Source: Ruminococcus sp. UBA5129 | Lineage (GTDB): Bacteria > Bacillota > Clostridia > Oscillospirales > Ruminococcaceae | Assembly (NCBI GenBank): GCA_002414125.1 | Contig: DHYN01000043.1 | Span: 1 to 5,054, forward strand | Length of the DNA: 5,054 nucleotides | Direction of reading: 5' to 3' | In this document: piece by piece, positions 1-5,054 of the stretch | Layout: each line of letters begins with the position of its first letter | Numbering within the stretch: position 1 is the stretch's first letter | The notes under the pieces: model-generated | What the model was told of the DNA's origin: nothing | Databases searched by the model: none | The model's input: the letters and a program-made list of their open reading frames with translations, nothing else | Position numbers and translations under genes: made by a program

Positions 1-39
1 ACTTTTCAGCAAGATAAAATTGCGGCTTTAAACGAATAA
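1..39 (+). CDS. Possible C-terminal tail of a convergent gene (partial)
   Basis: Frame 1 of the plus strand is open from the first base and reads TFQQDKIAALNE before a TAA at 37-39. The stop lies six bases before the hairpin at 46-81, the usual spacing for the end of a gene before its terminator. It would converge on gpmI and share that terminator. Twelve codons are too few to identify a family or exclude chance. The other two plus-strand frames also stop within about 30 bases, so this is only a hint. Confidence 0.2.
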   Translation, partial: TFQQDKIAALNE

Positions 40-45
40 ACCAAT

Positions 46-81
46 AAGCCCGAAAGTAGTTCTTCAACTACCTTCGGGCTT
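46..81. terminator. Intrinsic terminator downstream of gpmI, possibly bidirectional
   Basis: Two 16-base arms (46-61 and 66-81) enclose the four-base loop 62-65. Read as minus-strand RNA, all 16 positions pair, including one G-U wobble. Read as plus-strand RNA that position becomes an A-C mismatch, so the structure fits the minus-strand gpmI transcript better. It begins about 52 bases after the gpmI stop. The T-tract is interrupted on both sides: the minus strand continues ATTGGTTTATTCGTTT and the plus strand TTACTTCTATAT. It probably ends the gpmI transcript and may also serve a convergent gene. Confidence 0.8.
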
Positions 82-133
82 TACTTCTATATGAGTACCA
101 CTCTTATGAGCTGTGCCGTTTTGTATTTATGGC

Positions 134-1648
134 TTACTTGATGAGCGACTTTCCCGTCATCTCAGCAGGCTGCGGAATGCCGAGAATCTCGAGCATTGTG
201 GGTGCGAGATCGGCAAGAACGCCTCCGTCCTTAAGCTCGCAGTCGTAGCCGACTACCATGAGCGGTACGGGATTAGTTGTATGAGCGGTGAACGGCGCTC
301 CGTCCGGCTCGTACATCTTGTCTGCATTGCCATGATCTGCTGTGATGAGCGCTGCACCGCCCTTTGCGAGAATAGCATCCACCATTCTTCCAACGCATGT
401 GTCAACTGCCTCAACTGCTGTCTTGGCTGCATCGAAAATACCTGTGTGACCTACCATATCGCAGTTTGCATAGTTGAGGATGATAACATCGTACTTGTCG
501 GAATCAATAGCCTCAACAACAGCATCCGTCACCTCAAATGCGCTCATCTCGGGCTTCATATCGAAGGTCTCAACATCGGGCGACTTGATGAGTATTCTGT
601 CCTCGCCCTCAAACTGCTTCTCCTCGCCGCCGTTGAAGAAGAATGTAACGTGCGCATACTTCTGAGTCTCGGCGATACGGAGCTGAGTCTTGCCCATTTT
701 GCTGAGGTACTCGCCCATTGTCATTGTGAGCTGCTCGGGAGGGAATGCAACCGATACATTCGGCATTGCAGCATCGTACTGTGCCATACATACGAAATGC
801 ACGGGGAAGAAGCCGTTCTTTCTCTCAAAGCCTGTGAACTCAGGGTCAACAAAGACTCTTGTGAGCTGTCTTGCACGGTCGGGACGGAAATTGAAGAAGA
901 TCACGCTGTCGTCAGCCTTGATCCTTGCATCCTTGTCAACGACTGTCGGGAGCATGAACTCGTCCGTTACGCCGTTTGCATAGGAGTTCTTTATTGCCTG
1001 AACGGGCTCTGTCTCCTGAACGCCCTCGCCGAGAACGAGCGCATCGTATGCTTTCTCAACTCTGTCCCAAGCGTTGTCTCTGTCCATTGCGTAGAAACGT
1101 CCGCTGATAACGCCGATCGAGCCGACGCCTATCTTGTTCATCTCTGCAACGGCTTCCTCCATATACTCCGCTGCCGATGACGGGGGAACGTCACGTCCGT
1201 CGAGGAATGCGTGAACGTATACCTTTTCAAGACCGTTTTTCTTAGCCATTTCGAGGAGTCCGTAGAGGTGCTCCATGTGGCTGTGAACGCCGCCGGGCGA
1301 GAGAAGTCCCATGAGGTGAAGAGCACTGCCCTTAGCCTTGCAGTTCTCCATAGCGTCAACGAGAGCCTCGTTCTCGAAGAAATCGCCGTCCTTGATAGAC
1401 TTGGAGATCTTTACGAGCATCTGATAAACGATACGTCCTGCACCGATATTGGTGTGACCTACCTCGGAGTTGCCCATCTGACCGTCAGGGAGTCCTACAT
1501 CGAGACCGCTTGCACCGATAATGGTGTTGGGTCCCTGCATGTACTTGTCGATATTGGGTGTATTGGCTGCCTTGATAGCATTTCCGTATTCATCGGAATT
1601 GAAACCAAAGCCGTCCATAATAATAAGTGCTACAGGTTTTTTTGACAT
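134..1648 (-). CDS. gpmI: 2,3-bisphosphoglycerate-independent phosphoglycerate mutase
   Basis: This cytoplasmic enzyme interconverts 3-phosphoglycerate and 2-phosphoglycerate in glycolysis through a phosphoserine intermediate and two metal ions, normally Mn2+. The 504 residues match the usual family length of about 510. It opens with the alkaline-phosphatase-fold motif ALIIMDGFG (metal ligand D12). The nucleophile is S61 in GQMGNSEVGHTNIGAGR. The substrate-binding insert carries H122, D150-GRD-153, R184 and R190 (GRFYAMDRD), and R255 and R258 (FRPDRARQ). K330 follows in ETQKYAHVTFFFNGG. The remaining metal ligands are D397 and H401 (NCDMVGHTG), D438 and H439 (TADHGNAD), and H456 (TAHTTNP). 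All catalytic positions I know for the family are present. The ATG is supported by AGGAG at 1656-1660, seven bases upstream. It is the last gene of the cluster, 53 bases after the 225-residue gene and followed by a terminator. Confidence 0.98.
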   Translation of the reverse strand: MSKKPVALIIMDGFGFNSDEYGNAIKAANTPNIDKYMQGPNTIIGASGLDVGLPDGQMGNSEVGHTNIGAGRIVYQMLVKISKSIKDGDFFENEALVDAMENCKAKGSALHLMGLLSPGGVHSHMEHLYGLLEMAKKNGLEKVYVHAFLDGRDVPPSSAAEYMEEAVAEMNKIGVGSIGVISGRFYAMDRDNAWDRVEKAYDALVLGEGVQETEPVQAIKNSYANGVTDEFMLPTVVDKDARIKADDSVIFFNFRPDRARQLTRVFVDPEFTGFERKNGFFPVHFVCMAQYDAAMPNVSVAFPPEQLTMTMGEYLSKMGKTQLRIAETQKYAHVTFFFNGGEEKQFEGEDRILIKSPDVETFDMKPEMSAFEVTDAVVEAIDSDKYDVIILNYANCDMVGHTGIFDAAKTAVEAVDTCVGRMVDAILAKGGAALITADHGNADKMYEPDGAPFTAHTTNPVPLMVVGYDCELKDGGVLADLAPTMLEILGIPQPAEMTGKSLIK

Positions 1649-1681
1649 AATATATCTCCTAAATTATATTTACTGATAAGG

Positions 1682-1694
1682 TGTATCATTGATA
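1682..1694 (+). repeat. 13-nt near-palindrome, copy 1 (upstream of gpmI)
   Basis: The plus strand reads TGTATCATTGATA, with a TATCA-T-TGATA core. The exact reverse complement lies at 2411-2423, so the two copies flank the gene at 1702-2379. The core lies 36-46 bases upstream of the gpmI ATG. It also overlaps a second dyad, TGATA-AGGTG-TATCA, at 1674-1688. It could be a regulator binding site or a terminal repeat; neither role is demonstrated. Confidence 0.45.
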
Positions 1695-1701
1695 AATCAA
1701 C

Positions 1702-2379
1702 TTAAAAGTAGATTTTCACATACCCTGTGGATTCCTCGAGGATATACACCTTAGGGAAGTGCTCCGAGCCATCGGGATAGAAATAGTATTCGGCATTTTC
1801 ATAGGGAACTCCCTGAGCCTCCATTTCGCGATACCAGCGTGATTTGCCTACATTTTCATTATCGCCGGAAGCGCCGTTTCTGATCGCTTTGCTGCGATAA
1901 CTGTCAAGAGTGTCGCCGTCGGTAAAGAAGCTTATTTCGACTCTTGTAGCTCCGGGAAATGCAGCACGGCAAAAAAATACTTTGTAATTCTCCGCATTAT
2001 CGGGGATCTTATCGGGTAAAAAATTTTCCATACTCTCATTTGTGCCGTATGCCATTTTCTGGATCGGATAATACCATTTCCAATTCTTGCCCATAGTAAA
2101 TGGGATGATGACCGAAATTGCAGCCGCTGTATAGCCGACAGCTCTGAGCAGAATCGCAGTTCTTTTGAATAATTTACTTCGCTCAATATTCTTATCATAA
2201 AGGGAACGACTGAAAAATAAGATCAAAAGAACTATAAATCCGATAAATGCCATTATCTCATAGTATTTGTACATTAGGAAAAATAATGCACCAAAAAGAA
2301 GTACAGCTATTACAAACACATCGGCTATCCGCCATTTTGAGAGCTGATTTTCTGATTTCTCCACTTTGTCACATTTCAT
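1702..2379 (-). CDS. Conserved-looking membrane protein of unknown function, three helices plus outer domain
   Basis: I do not recognise a family with a known function. The 225 residues begin with a charged cytoplasmic stretch (1-18). Three hydrophobic segments follow at about 19-37 (VFVIAVLLFGALFFLMY), 41-58 (IMAFIGFIVLLILFFS) and 75-95. Positive residues (K, R) lie between the second and third. The C-terminal 130 residues are soluble, aromatic-rich and probably extracytoplasmic by the positive-inside rule. They contain WKWYYPIQKMAYG, LPDKIPDNAENYK and RWYREMEAQGVPYENAEYYFYPDG. The ATG follows a G-rich Shine-Dalgarno-like run (2385-2389) at five bases, weaker than the AGGAG sites of its neighbours. 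The gene sits between tpiA (65-base gap) and gpmI (53-base gap) on the same strand, flanked by the inverted 13-nt repeats. That position suggests co-transcription with glycolytic genes but does not show a metabolic role. Confidence 0.85.
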   Translation of the reverse strand: MKCDKVEKSENQLSKWRIADVFVIAVLLFGALFFLMYKYYEIMAFIGFIVLLILFFSRSLYDKNIERSKLFKRTAILLRAVGYTAAAISVIIPFTMGKNWKWYYPIQKMAYGTNESMENFLPDKIPDNAENYKVFFCRAAFPGATRVEISFFTDGDTLDSYRSKAIRNGASGDNENVGKSRWYREMEAQGVPYENAEYYFYPDGSEHFPKVYILEESTGYVKIYF

Positions 2380-2410
2380 AAAGTCCCCCGATCACGCTTT
2401 GCCCGAGAAA

Positions 2411-2423
2411 TATCAATGATACA
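2411..2423 (-). repeat. 13-nt near-palindrome, copy 2 (upstream of the 225-residue gene)
   Basis: The minus strand reads TGTATCATTGATA, identical to plus-strand 1682-1694, so the two copies are inverted relative to each other. The palindromic core lies 32-42 bases upstream of the ATG at 2379, nearly the same offset as copy 1 has from the gpmI ATG. Matching beyond the 13 bases stops on both sides. Confidence 0.45.
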
Positions 2424-2444
2424 AAACAGTTCTCCGATTTTTTA

Positions 2445-3221
2445 TCAGCCGTTTACGGCAGCCTGTACTATAACATTGAAGTCAGCAGCCTTGAGTGAAG
2501 CGCCGCCGATGAGACCGCCGTCAATATTGGGCTTAGCAAGAAGCTCGGCAGCGTTGCCTGCGTTCATTGAACCGCCGTACTGAATAGTTACAGCATCGGC
2601 AGTAGCCTGATCGTAAAGCTTAGCGAGCTGTGCACGGATAAATCCGCAAACCTCCTCAGCCTGATCGGGAGTAGCTGTAAGACCTGTTCCGATAGCCCAT
2701 ACAGGCTCGTAAGCGATAACAGTATTCTTTACCTGTTCAGCAGTAAGCGACCAGAGATCAAGCTTGATCTGACGAGCGATAACTTCCTCTGTGATGTTGC
2801 ACTCGCGCTCCCACTTGAGCTCGCCAACGCAAACGATGGGCTTGAGACCTGCATTGAGAGCTGCAACAGTTCTCTTGTTTACTGTCTCGTCTGTCTCGCC
2901 GAAGTACTGTCTTCTCTCGGAGTGACCGATCACAACATACTCAACGCCGAGCTCTGTGAGCATATCAGCGGAGATCTCGCCTGTGAAAGCGCCGCTCTTC
3001 TCGAAGTGTACGTTCTCAGCGCCGATCTTTACGTTTGAACCTGCTGTAGCATTGATAGCTGTTTCGAGGTTTGTGAAGGGTACACATGCAATGACCTCAA
3101 CATTTCCCTCAGCGTTTGCTACGAGAGGCTTGATAGCTTCGAGAAGCTCCTTAGCCTCAGGTCTTGTCTTATTCATTTTCCAGTTTCCGGCAATGATTGC
3201 CTTTCTTGTTGACTTATTCAT
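2445..3221 (-). CDS. tpiA: Triosephosphate isomerase
   Basis: This cytoplasmic TIM-barrel enzyme interconverts dihydroxyacetone phosphate and glyceraldehyde 3-phosphate. Its 258 residues are close to the usual 250. N13 and K15 lie in AGNWKMN. The catalytic histidine is H100 in VIGHSERR, and the general base is E172 in the signature AYEPVWAIGTG. The phosphate-gripping loop 6 follows as AIGTGLTATP. The C-terminal phosphate-binding glycines are in YGGSMN (216-217) and LIGGASL (239-240). The segment after CVGE reads LKWERE where many homologues have TLEERE; it lies outside the catalytic residues and looks like lineage variation. The ATG is set by AGGAG at 3230-3234, eight bases upstream. Codon use is selective: by my count only 1 of 19 isoleucines uses ATA, as expected for a highly expressed gene. 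It lies 59 bases after the 219-residue gene. Confidence 0.98.
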   Translation of the reverse strand: MNKSTRKAIIAGNWKMNKTRPEAKELLEAIKPLVANAEGNVEVIACVPFTNLETAINATAGSNVKIGAENVHFEKSGAFTGEISADMLTELGVEYVVIGHSERRQYFGETDETVNKRTVAALNAGLKPIVCVGELKWERECNITEEVIARQIKLDLWSLTAEQVKNTVIAYEPVWAIGTGLTATPDQAEEVCGFIRAQLAKLYDQATADAVTIQYGGSMNAGNAAELLAKPNIDGGLIGGASLKAADFNVIVQAAVNG

Positions 3222-3246
3222 ACTTAAAACTCCTTATTATTTATCT

Positions 3247-3266
3247 GTCCGCAAAAAAATACGGAC
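3247..3266. other. Small hairpin in the tpiA leader
   Basis: GTCCG (3247-3251) and CGGAC (3262-3266) can pair around a ten-base loop that contains a run of seven A on the plus strand (seven T on the minus). It lies between the end of the 219-residue gene and the tpiA ribosome binding site. There is no T-run after it in the minus direction, so it does not look like a terminator for the cluster. It may be an mRNA-processing or stability element, or chance. Confidence 0.3.
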
Positions 3267-3280
3267 GTCTTTTCTTATCG

Positions 3281-3940
3281 TTACCTGACCGCTTCTTCAA
3301 GAAGCTTCAGGTTATATTCCTTCTGCCACAGCTTTGTATATCCTGTATAGTCCTCGATATAGCTCTTTACCGCAGCATATTCTTCACGCCATTCCTCCTT
3401 ACCGAGATGTCTGAGTATCCTTACATAGGTTATCCTTGACAATACGGCAAATTGGTTCGGCTTTTGCCGCTCACATTCCTGCATTCTGGCTAAAAAGCTC
3501 ATAGCAGCATTTTCGTTTCCCTCATAGGAGAGAATGTCCGCAGCAAGGTCGTAATAGCATGGCGCATATCTTTTGCGCACGGGTGACTGAAAGTAAATGT
3601 CATGGAATTTTGCATGCTTTCTCAGAAGCTCCCCTGCCGCCTCGCGTCTGCCTGTATGGATATAGAGGTTCATCAGCACAAAATTACCCATTCCCTTTAT
3701 ATCGTCGTCCGAAAAAACAGAGTTGATCTTTACGCTGTCAAGAAGCTCCTCTGCCTCGTCATAGCGTTCGACCGAAATAAGCAAATCAGCGTTCAGGATC
3801 GTATCAAATGGTGACGGATTTTTCTGAAAAGCAATACATGCATCGACATATTCGTTACACGGACCTTTTTCCGCATAGAGCTGCTGAAGCTCCTCGCTCG
3901 TCCCCGCGAGCTTGTATAAAATTTTCTTTAAAATTCCCAT
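3281..3940 (-). CDS. Helical-repeat (TPR-like) protein of unknown function
   Basis: The 219 residues have no signal peptide or membrane segment and are probably cytoplasmic. The sequence looks alpha-helical, with four stretches resembling TPR helix pairs at about 47-70 (NADLLISVERYDEAEELLDSV), 85-110 (NFVLMNLYIHTGRREAAGELL), 125-152 (YYDLAADILSYEGNENAAMSFL) and 165-196. The A-[ED]-x-L-L spacing in the first two is typical of TPR helix B. Such repeats usually bind other proteins; no enzymatic motif is visible. The N-terminal MGILKKILYKLAG is basic and amphipathic and might touch the membrane, which is speculation. The ATG has AGGAG at 3946-3950, five bases upstream. The gene follows the 61-residue membrane-protein gene by only 19 bases, so the two are very likely co-transcribed. 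Confidence 0.85.
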   Translation of the reverse strand: MGILKKILYKLAGTSEELQQLYAEKGPCNEYVDACIAFQKNPSPFDTILNADLLISVERYDEAEELLDSVKINSVFSDDDIKGMGNFVLMNLYIHTGRREAAGELLRKHAKFHDIYFQSPVRKRYAPCYYDLAADILSYEGNENAAMSFLARMQECERQKPNQFAVLSRITYVRILRHLGKEEWREEYAAVKSYIEDYTGYTKLWQKEYNLKLLEEAVR

Positions 3941-3959
3941 ATAATCTCCTTATTTCATG

Positions 3960-4145
3960 TCAATCCTCGTCGTCTTGTTCATCGTCGCCGAGATCACAGC
4001 CGACGTTGTTACTTGCAATTGTAATATTGATACCGTTTTTTATGGGTACAAATAAAAATCCTATGATCGCGCCCAAAAGAAAGCTGACGAGTATTGTAAG
4101 CGTCAGAGTTGTCTTATCCTCCTGTGCCTTTTCTATAAGTTTCAT
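3960..4145 (-). CDS. Small single-helix membrane protein with an acidic tail, unknown function
   Basis: With the start chosen here the product has 61 residues. A charged N-terminus (MKLIEKAQEDK) leads into one hydrophobic helix at about 13-34 (TLTLTILVSFLLGAIIGFLFVP). Then come IKNGINITIASNNVGC and an acidic tail, DLGDDEQDDED. The basic IKNG just after the helix makes topology uncertain. The frame stays open to a GTG at 4211 (83 residues) that overlaps the upstream gene's TGA, but no ribosome binding site precedes that GTG and the extra residues look like translated leader. The ATG at 4145 has GAGG at an eight-base spacing. The glycine-rich helix followed by a Pro-Ile-Lys-Asn-Gly boundary resembles small membrane proteins I recall from clostridia, with no known role. 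It lies 19 bases before the 219-residue gene. Confidence 0.75.
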   Translation of the reverse strand: MKLIEKAQEDKTTLTLTILVSFLLGAIIGFLFVPIKNGINITIASNNVGCDLGDDEQDDED

Positions 4146-4153
4146 ATTTTTTA

Positions 4154-4157
4154 CCTC
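4154..4157 (-). promoter_or_regulatory. Ribosome binding site fixing the start of the 61-residue gene
   Basis: The minus strand reads TTGAGGT, placing GAGG eight bases before the ATG at 4143-4145. No comparable sequence precedes the alternative GTG at 4209-4211, which is the reason for calling the shorter protein. Confidence 0.65.
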
Positions 4158-4207
4158 AATTACGCAAATATGCTTATTCTTAATTGATTTCATCAAGGAC
4201 GAATATT

Positions 4208-4453
4208 TCACGGATGATCAAATTGTCCACAAACGGTTATCACACTACCGAAAAGAAAAAGCAGCGTCCCAAATGACGTTCCACAACCGATAAAAATATG
4301 ATAAAACATTTGCCATGGAGATAGCTTTGTTACATATTTTTCTTTTTTTATTACAGCGATAGTTGTTGCTATGACACCTTTCAGGAAAAGACAAGATATC
4401 AATCCAAGAAACACTGCTAAAAAAGCAAACAATACAAATATAAGCAAATCCAT
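4208..4453 (-). CDS. Small two-helix membrane protein, unknown function
   Basis: The 81 residues are mostly hydrophobic. The first helix spans about 3-25 (LLIFVLFAFLAVFLGLISCLFL) and the second about 49-75 (MFYHIFIGCGTSFGTLLFLFGSVITV). A basic loop between them (KKEKYVTK) probably faces the cytoplasm. No enzymatic or transporter signature is visible. Codon use differs sharply from tpiA: 5 of 8 isoleucines use ATA, and TTG, TTA and GGA codons are common. That fits a weakly expressed or more recently acquired gene, but the gene is too short to decide. The start at 4453 is the only ATG before the first helix. Its ribosome binding site is strong but 13 bases away. It is the first gene after pgk, separated by 63 bases that contain a hairpin. 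Confidence 0.75.
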   Translation of the reverse strand: MDLLIFVLFAFLAVFLGLISCLFLKGVIATTIAVIKKEKYVTKLSPWQMFYHIFIGCGTSFGTLLFLFGSVITVCGQFDHP

Positions 4454-4466
4454 ATCTTAATTTATC

Positions 4467-4472
4467 CCTCCT
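4467..4472 (-). promoter_or_regulatory. Strong but distant ribosome binding site for the 81-residue gene
   Basis: AGGAGG on the minus strand is a full Shine-Dalgarno match but lies 13 bases from the ATG, longer than the 5-9 bases seen for the neighbours. Its upstream part, CAAGG (4470-4474), can pair with CCTTG at 4478-4482 around a three-base loop. CCTT is also part of the 3' arm of the post-pgk hairpin, so the two pairings exclude each other. Confidence 0.6.
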
Positions 4473-4478
4473 TGTAAC

Positions 4479-4502
4479 AAGGGCGGATATTTCACCGCCC
4501 TT
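4479..4502 (-). terminator. Hairpin directly after pgk, possible partial terminator or attenuator
   Basis: AAGGGCGG (4479-4486) and CCGCCCTT (4495-4502) pair perfectly as eight GC-rich base pairs around an eight-base loop. Two more A-T pairs form beyond one mismatch. The structure begins about 12 bases after the pgk stop. In the minus direction it is followed by GTTACAAGG, not a T-run, so full termination is doubtful. Partial termination, RNA processing or protection of the pgk message are alternatives. Confidence 0.55.
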
Positions 4503-4516
4503 ATTGAAGCTATATT

Positions 4517-5035
4517 TTACTTTTCTGCGATAACTGCAACACCAGGAAGAACCTTACCCTCAAGGTACTCGAGCGAAGCGCCGCCACCTGTAGAGATGTG
4601 GCTCATCTTGTCAGCGAAGCCGAGCTGCATAACAGCCGCTGCGGAGTCACCGCCGCCGATGATAGTTGTTGCATCTGTCTCAGCGAGAGCCTTAGCTACA
4701 GCGATCGTACCCTTAGCGAGAACGGGATTCTCGAAAACGCCCATAGGACCGTTCCAAACAACTGTCTTAGCAGTCTTTACGGCATCAGCAAAGAGCTTCT
4801 GTGTTTCAGTACCGATATCAAGACCCATCTTGTCAGCAGGGATCTCGCCGGAATTTACATTCTCAACAGCGATCTCAGCGTCAATAGGATCGGGGAATGA
4901 TGCTGCAACTGCTGTATCAACGGGAAGGAGGATCTTCTTGCCGAGCTGCTCAGCCTTAGCGAGCATCTCCTTGCAGTAGTCGAGCTTCTCATCGTCAACG
5001 AGCGACATACCGATCGAACCGCCCTGAGCCTTCAG
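4517..5035 (-). CDS. pgk: Phosphoglycerate kinase, C-terminal fragment
   Basis: Pgk transfers the acyl phosphate of 1,3-bisphosphoglycerate to ADP, making ATP and 3-phosphoglycerate in the cytoplasm. About 172 residues of a protein usually near 400 long are present: most of the C-terminal nucleotide-binding domain, starting in [19 protein letters not shown]. Visible motifs are [11 protein letters not shown] (the glutamate contacts the nucleotide ribose in known structures), [10 protein letters not shown] (nucleotide phosphate binding) and the signature [16 protein letters not shown] near the C-terminus. The Met at 5006-5008 is not a true start, because the family sequence continues upstream of it. 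Homology is credible up to about 5032-5035. Beyond that the frame reads QKSRD and reaches a TAG at 5051-5053, where homologues have a GGGM(A/S)YTF-like segment. That outer part is an inverted copy of internal pgk sequence, so the break is probably an assembly or library artefact rather than a pseudogene. Confidence 0.95.
   Translation of the reverse strand: MKAQGGSIGMSLVDDEKLDYCKEMLAKAEQLGKKILLPVDTAVAASFPDPIDAEIAVENVNSGEIPADKMGLDIGTETQKLFADAVKTAKTVVWNGPMGVFENPVLAKGTIAVAKALAETDATTIIGGGDSAAAVMQLGFADKMSHISTGGGASLEYLEGKVLPGVAVIAEK
4743..4764 (+). repeat. Internal pgk segment duplicated in inverted form at the window end
   Basis: These 22 bases encode part of the VVWNGPMG motif of pgk on the minus strand. 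Their exact reverse complement forms 5033-5054. Here they are in frame and match the protein family, so this is the genuine copy. Confidence 0.9.
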
Positions 5036-5054
5036 TTGTTTGGAACGGTCCTAT
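5033..5054 (-). repeat. Inverted 22-nt copy of pgk sequence at the window end, likely chimeric terminus
   Basis: The last 22 bases are the exact reverse complement of 4743-4764, which lies 268 bases away. The copy begins at the point where pgk homology stops, and it introduces an in-frame TAG at 5051-5053. This is the pattern of a fold-back read or an assembly join. A real inversion cannot be excluded from this window alone. Confidence 0.85.

Noticed and set aside
113..1180. Long plus-strand open frame (355 codons) opposite gpmI
   Set aside because: It lies entirely antisense to a gpmI gene with every catalytic motif intact. Its translation is unusually rich in Cys, Leu and His with no domain pattern, as expected from the mirror of a codon-biased gene.
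1211..1645. Second plus-strand open frame (144 codons) opposite the start of gpmI
   Set aside because: It is the continuation of the same antisense shadow, with no ribosome binding site and no recognisable motif.
1663..1668. TATAAT on the minus strand upstream of gpmI as a -10 promoter box
   Set aside because: At 17 bases upstream the sequence is CAATGA, a poor -35 match, and the nearest TTGATT is 26 bases away. In such an AT-rich gap TATAAT is expected by chance, and gpmI may be read from upstream.
3262..3280. Hairpin before tpiA as a plus-strand terminator, given the T-rich bases after it
   Set aside because: No plus-strand gene ends here, and the stem is only five pairs with a ten-base loop.
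4596..4979. Plus-strand open frames opposite pgk
   Set aside because: They are antisense to the conserved pgk C-terminus. Their Ser/Ala-rich translation is the complement of pgk codons rather than a protein signature.
5006..5008. ATG as the start of a short stand-alone Pgk-like protein of 163 residues
   Set aside because: Family-like sequence (LKAQGGSIG) continues upstream of it in frame, and no ribosome binding site precedes it. It is an internal Met of a gene cut by the window end.

Overview
The window looks like a glycolysis gene cluster from an anaerobic Firmicute, most likely a Ruminococcus-like member of the Oscillospiraceae from rumen or gut. This rests on my recollection of the protein sequences, the strong AGGAG-type ribosome binding sites and the moderate GC content; no search was run. 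All confident genes lie on the minus strand, so transcription runs from high to low coordinates.

In transcription order the layout is: (1) the C-terminal part of pgk, phosphoglycerate kinase (4517-5035), cut at the window edge; (2) a stable hairpin at 4479-4502; (3) two small membrane-protein genes of 81 and 61 codons (4208-4453 and 3960-4145); (4) a 219-residue helical-repeat protein (3281-3940); (5) tpiA, triosephosphate isomerase (2445-3221); (6) a 225-residue protein with three membrane helices (1702-2379); (7) gpmI, cofactor-independent phosphoglycerate mutase (134-1648); and (8) a 16-bp terminator hairpin (46-81). Twelve codons at the extreme left may be the end of a convergent plus-strand gene.

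Pgk, TpiA and GpmI act on the three-carbon half of glycolysis: TpiA interconverts dihydroxyacetone phosphate and glyceraldehyde 3-phosphate, Pgk makes ATP and 3-phosphoglycerate, and GpmI converts that to 2-phosphoglycerate. Four proteins of unknown function are interleaved with them in the same orientation. No intergenic gap exceeds 65 bases, so co-transcription is plausible, although the post-pgk hairpin may reduce read-through. At least one interleaved gene (4208-4453) has codon use clearly unlike tpiA, suggesting lower expression or a different history.

Two sequence-level observations stand out. The last 22 bases of the window are an exact inverted copy of a segment inside pgk, and the pgk reading frame breaks there; a chimeric contig end is the simplest explanation. 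A 13-base, nearly palindromic sequence occurs in inverted orientation on both sides of the 225-residue gene, about the same distance upstream of two start codons. I see no complete novel defence, mobile or biosynthetic system, no RNA genes and no CRISPR.
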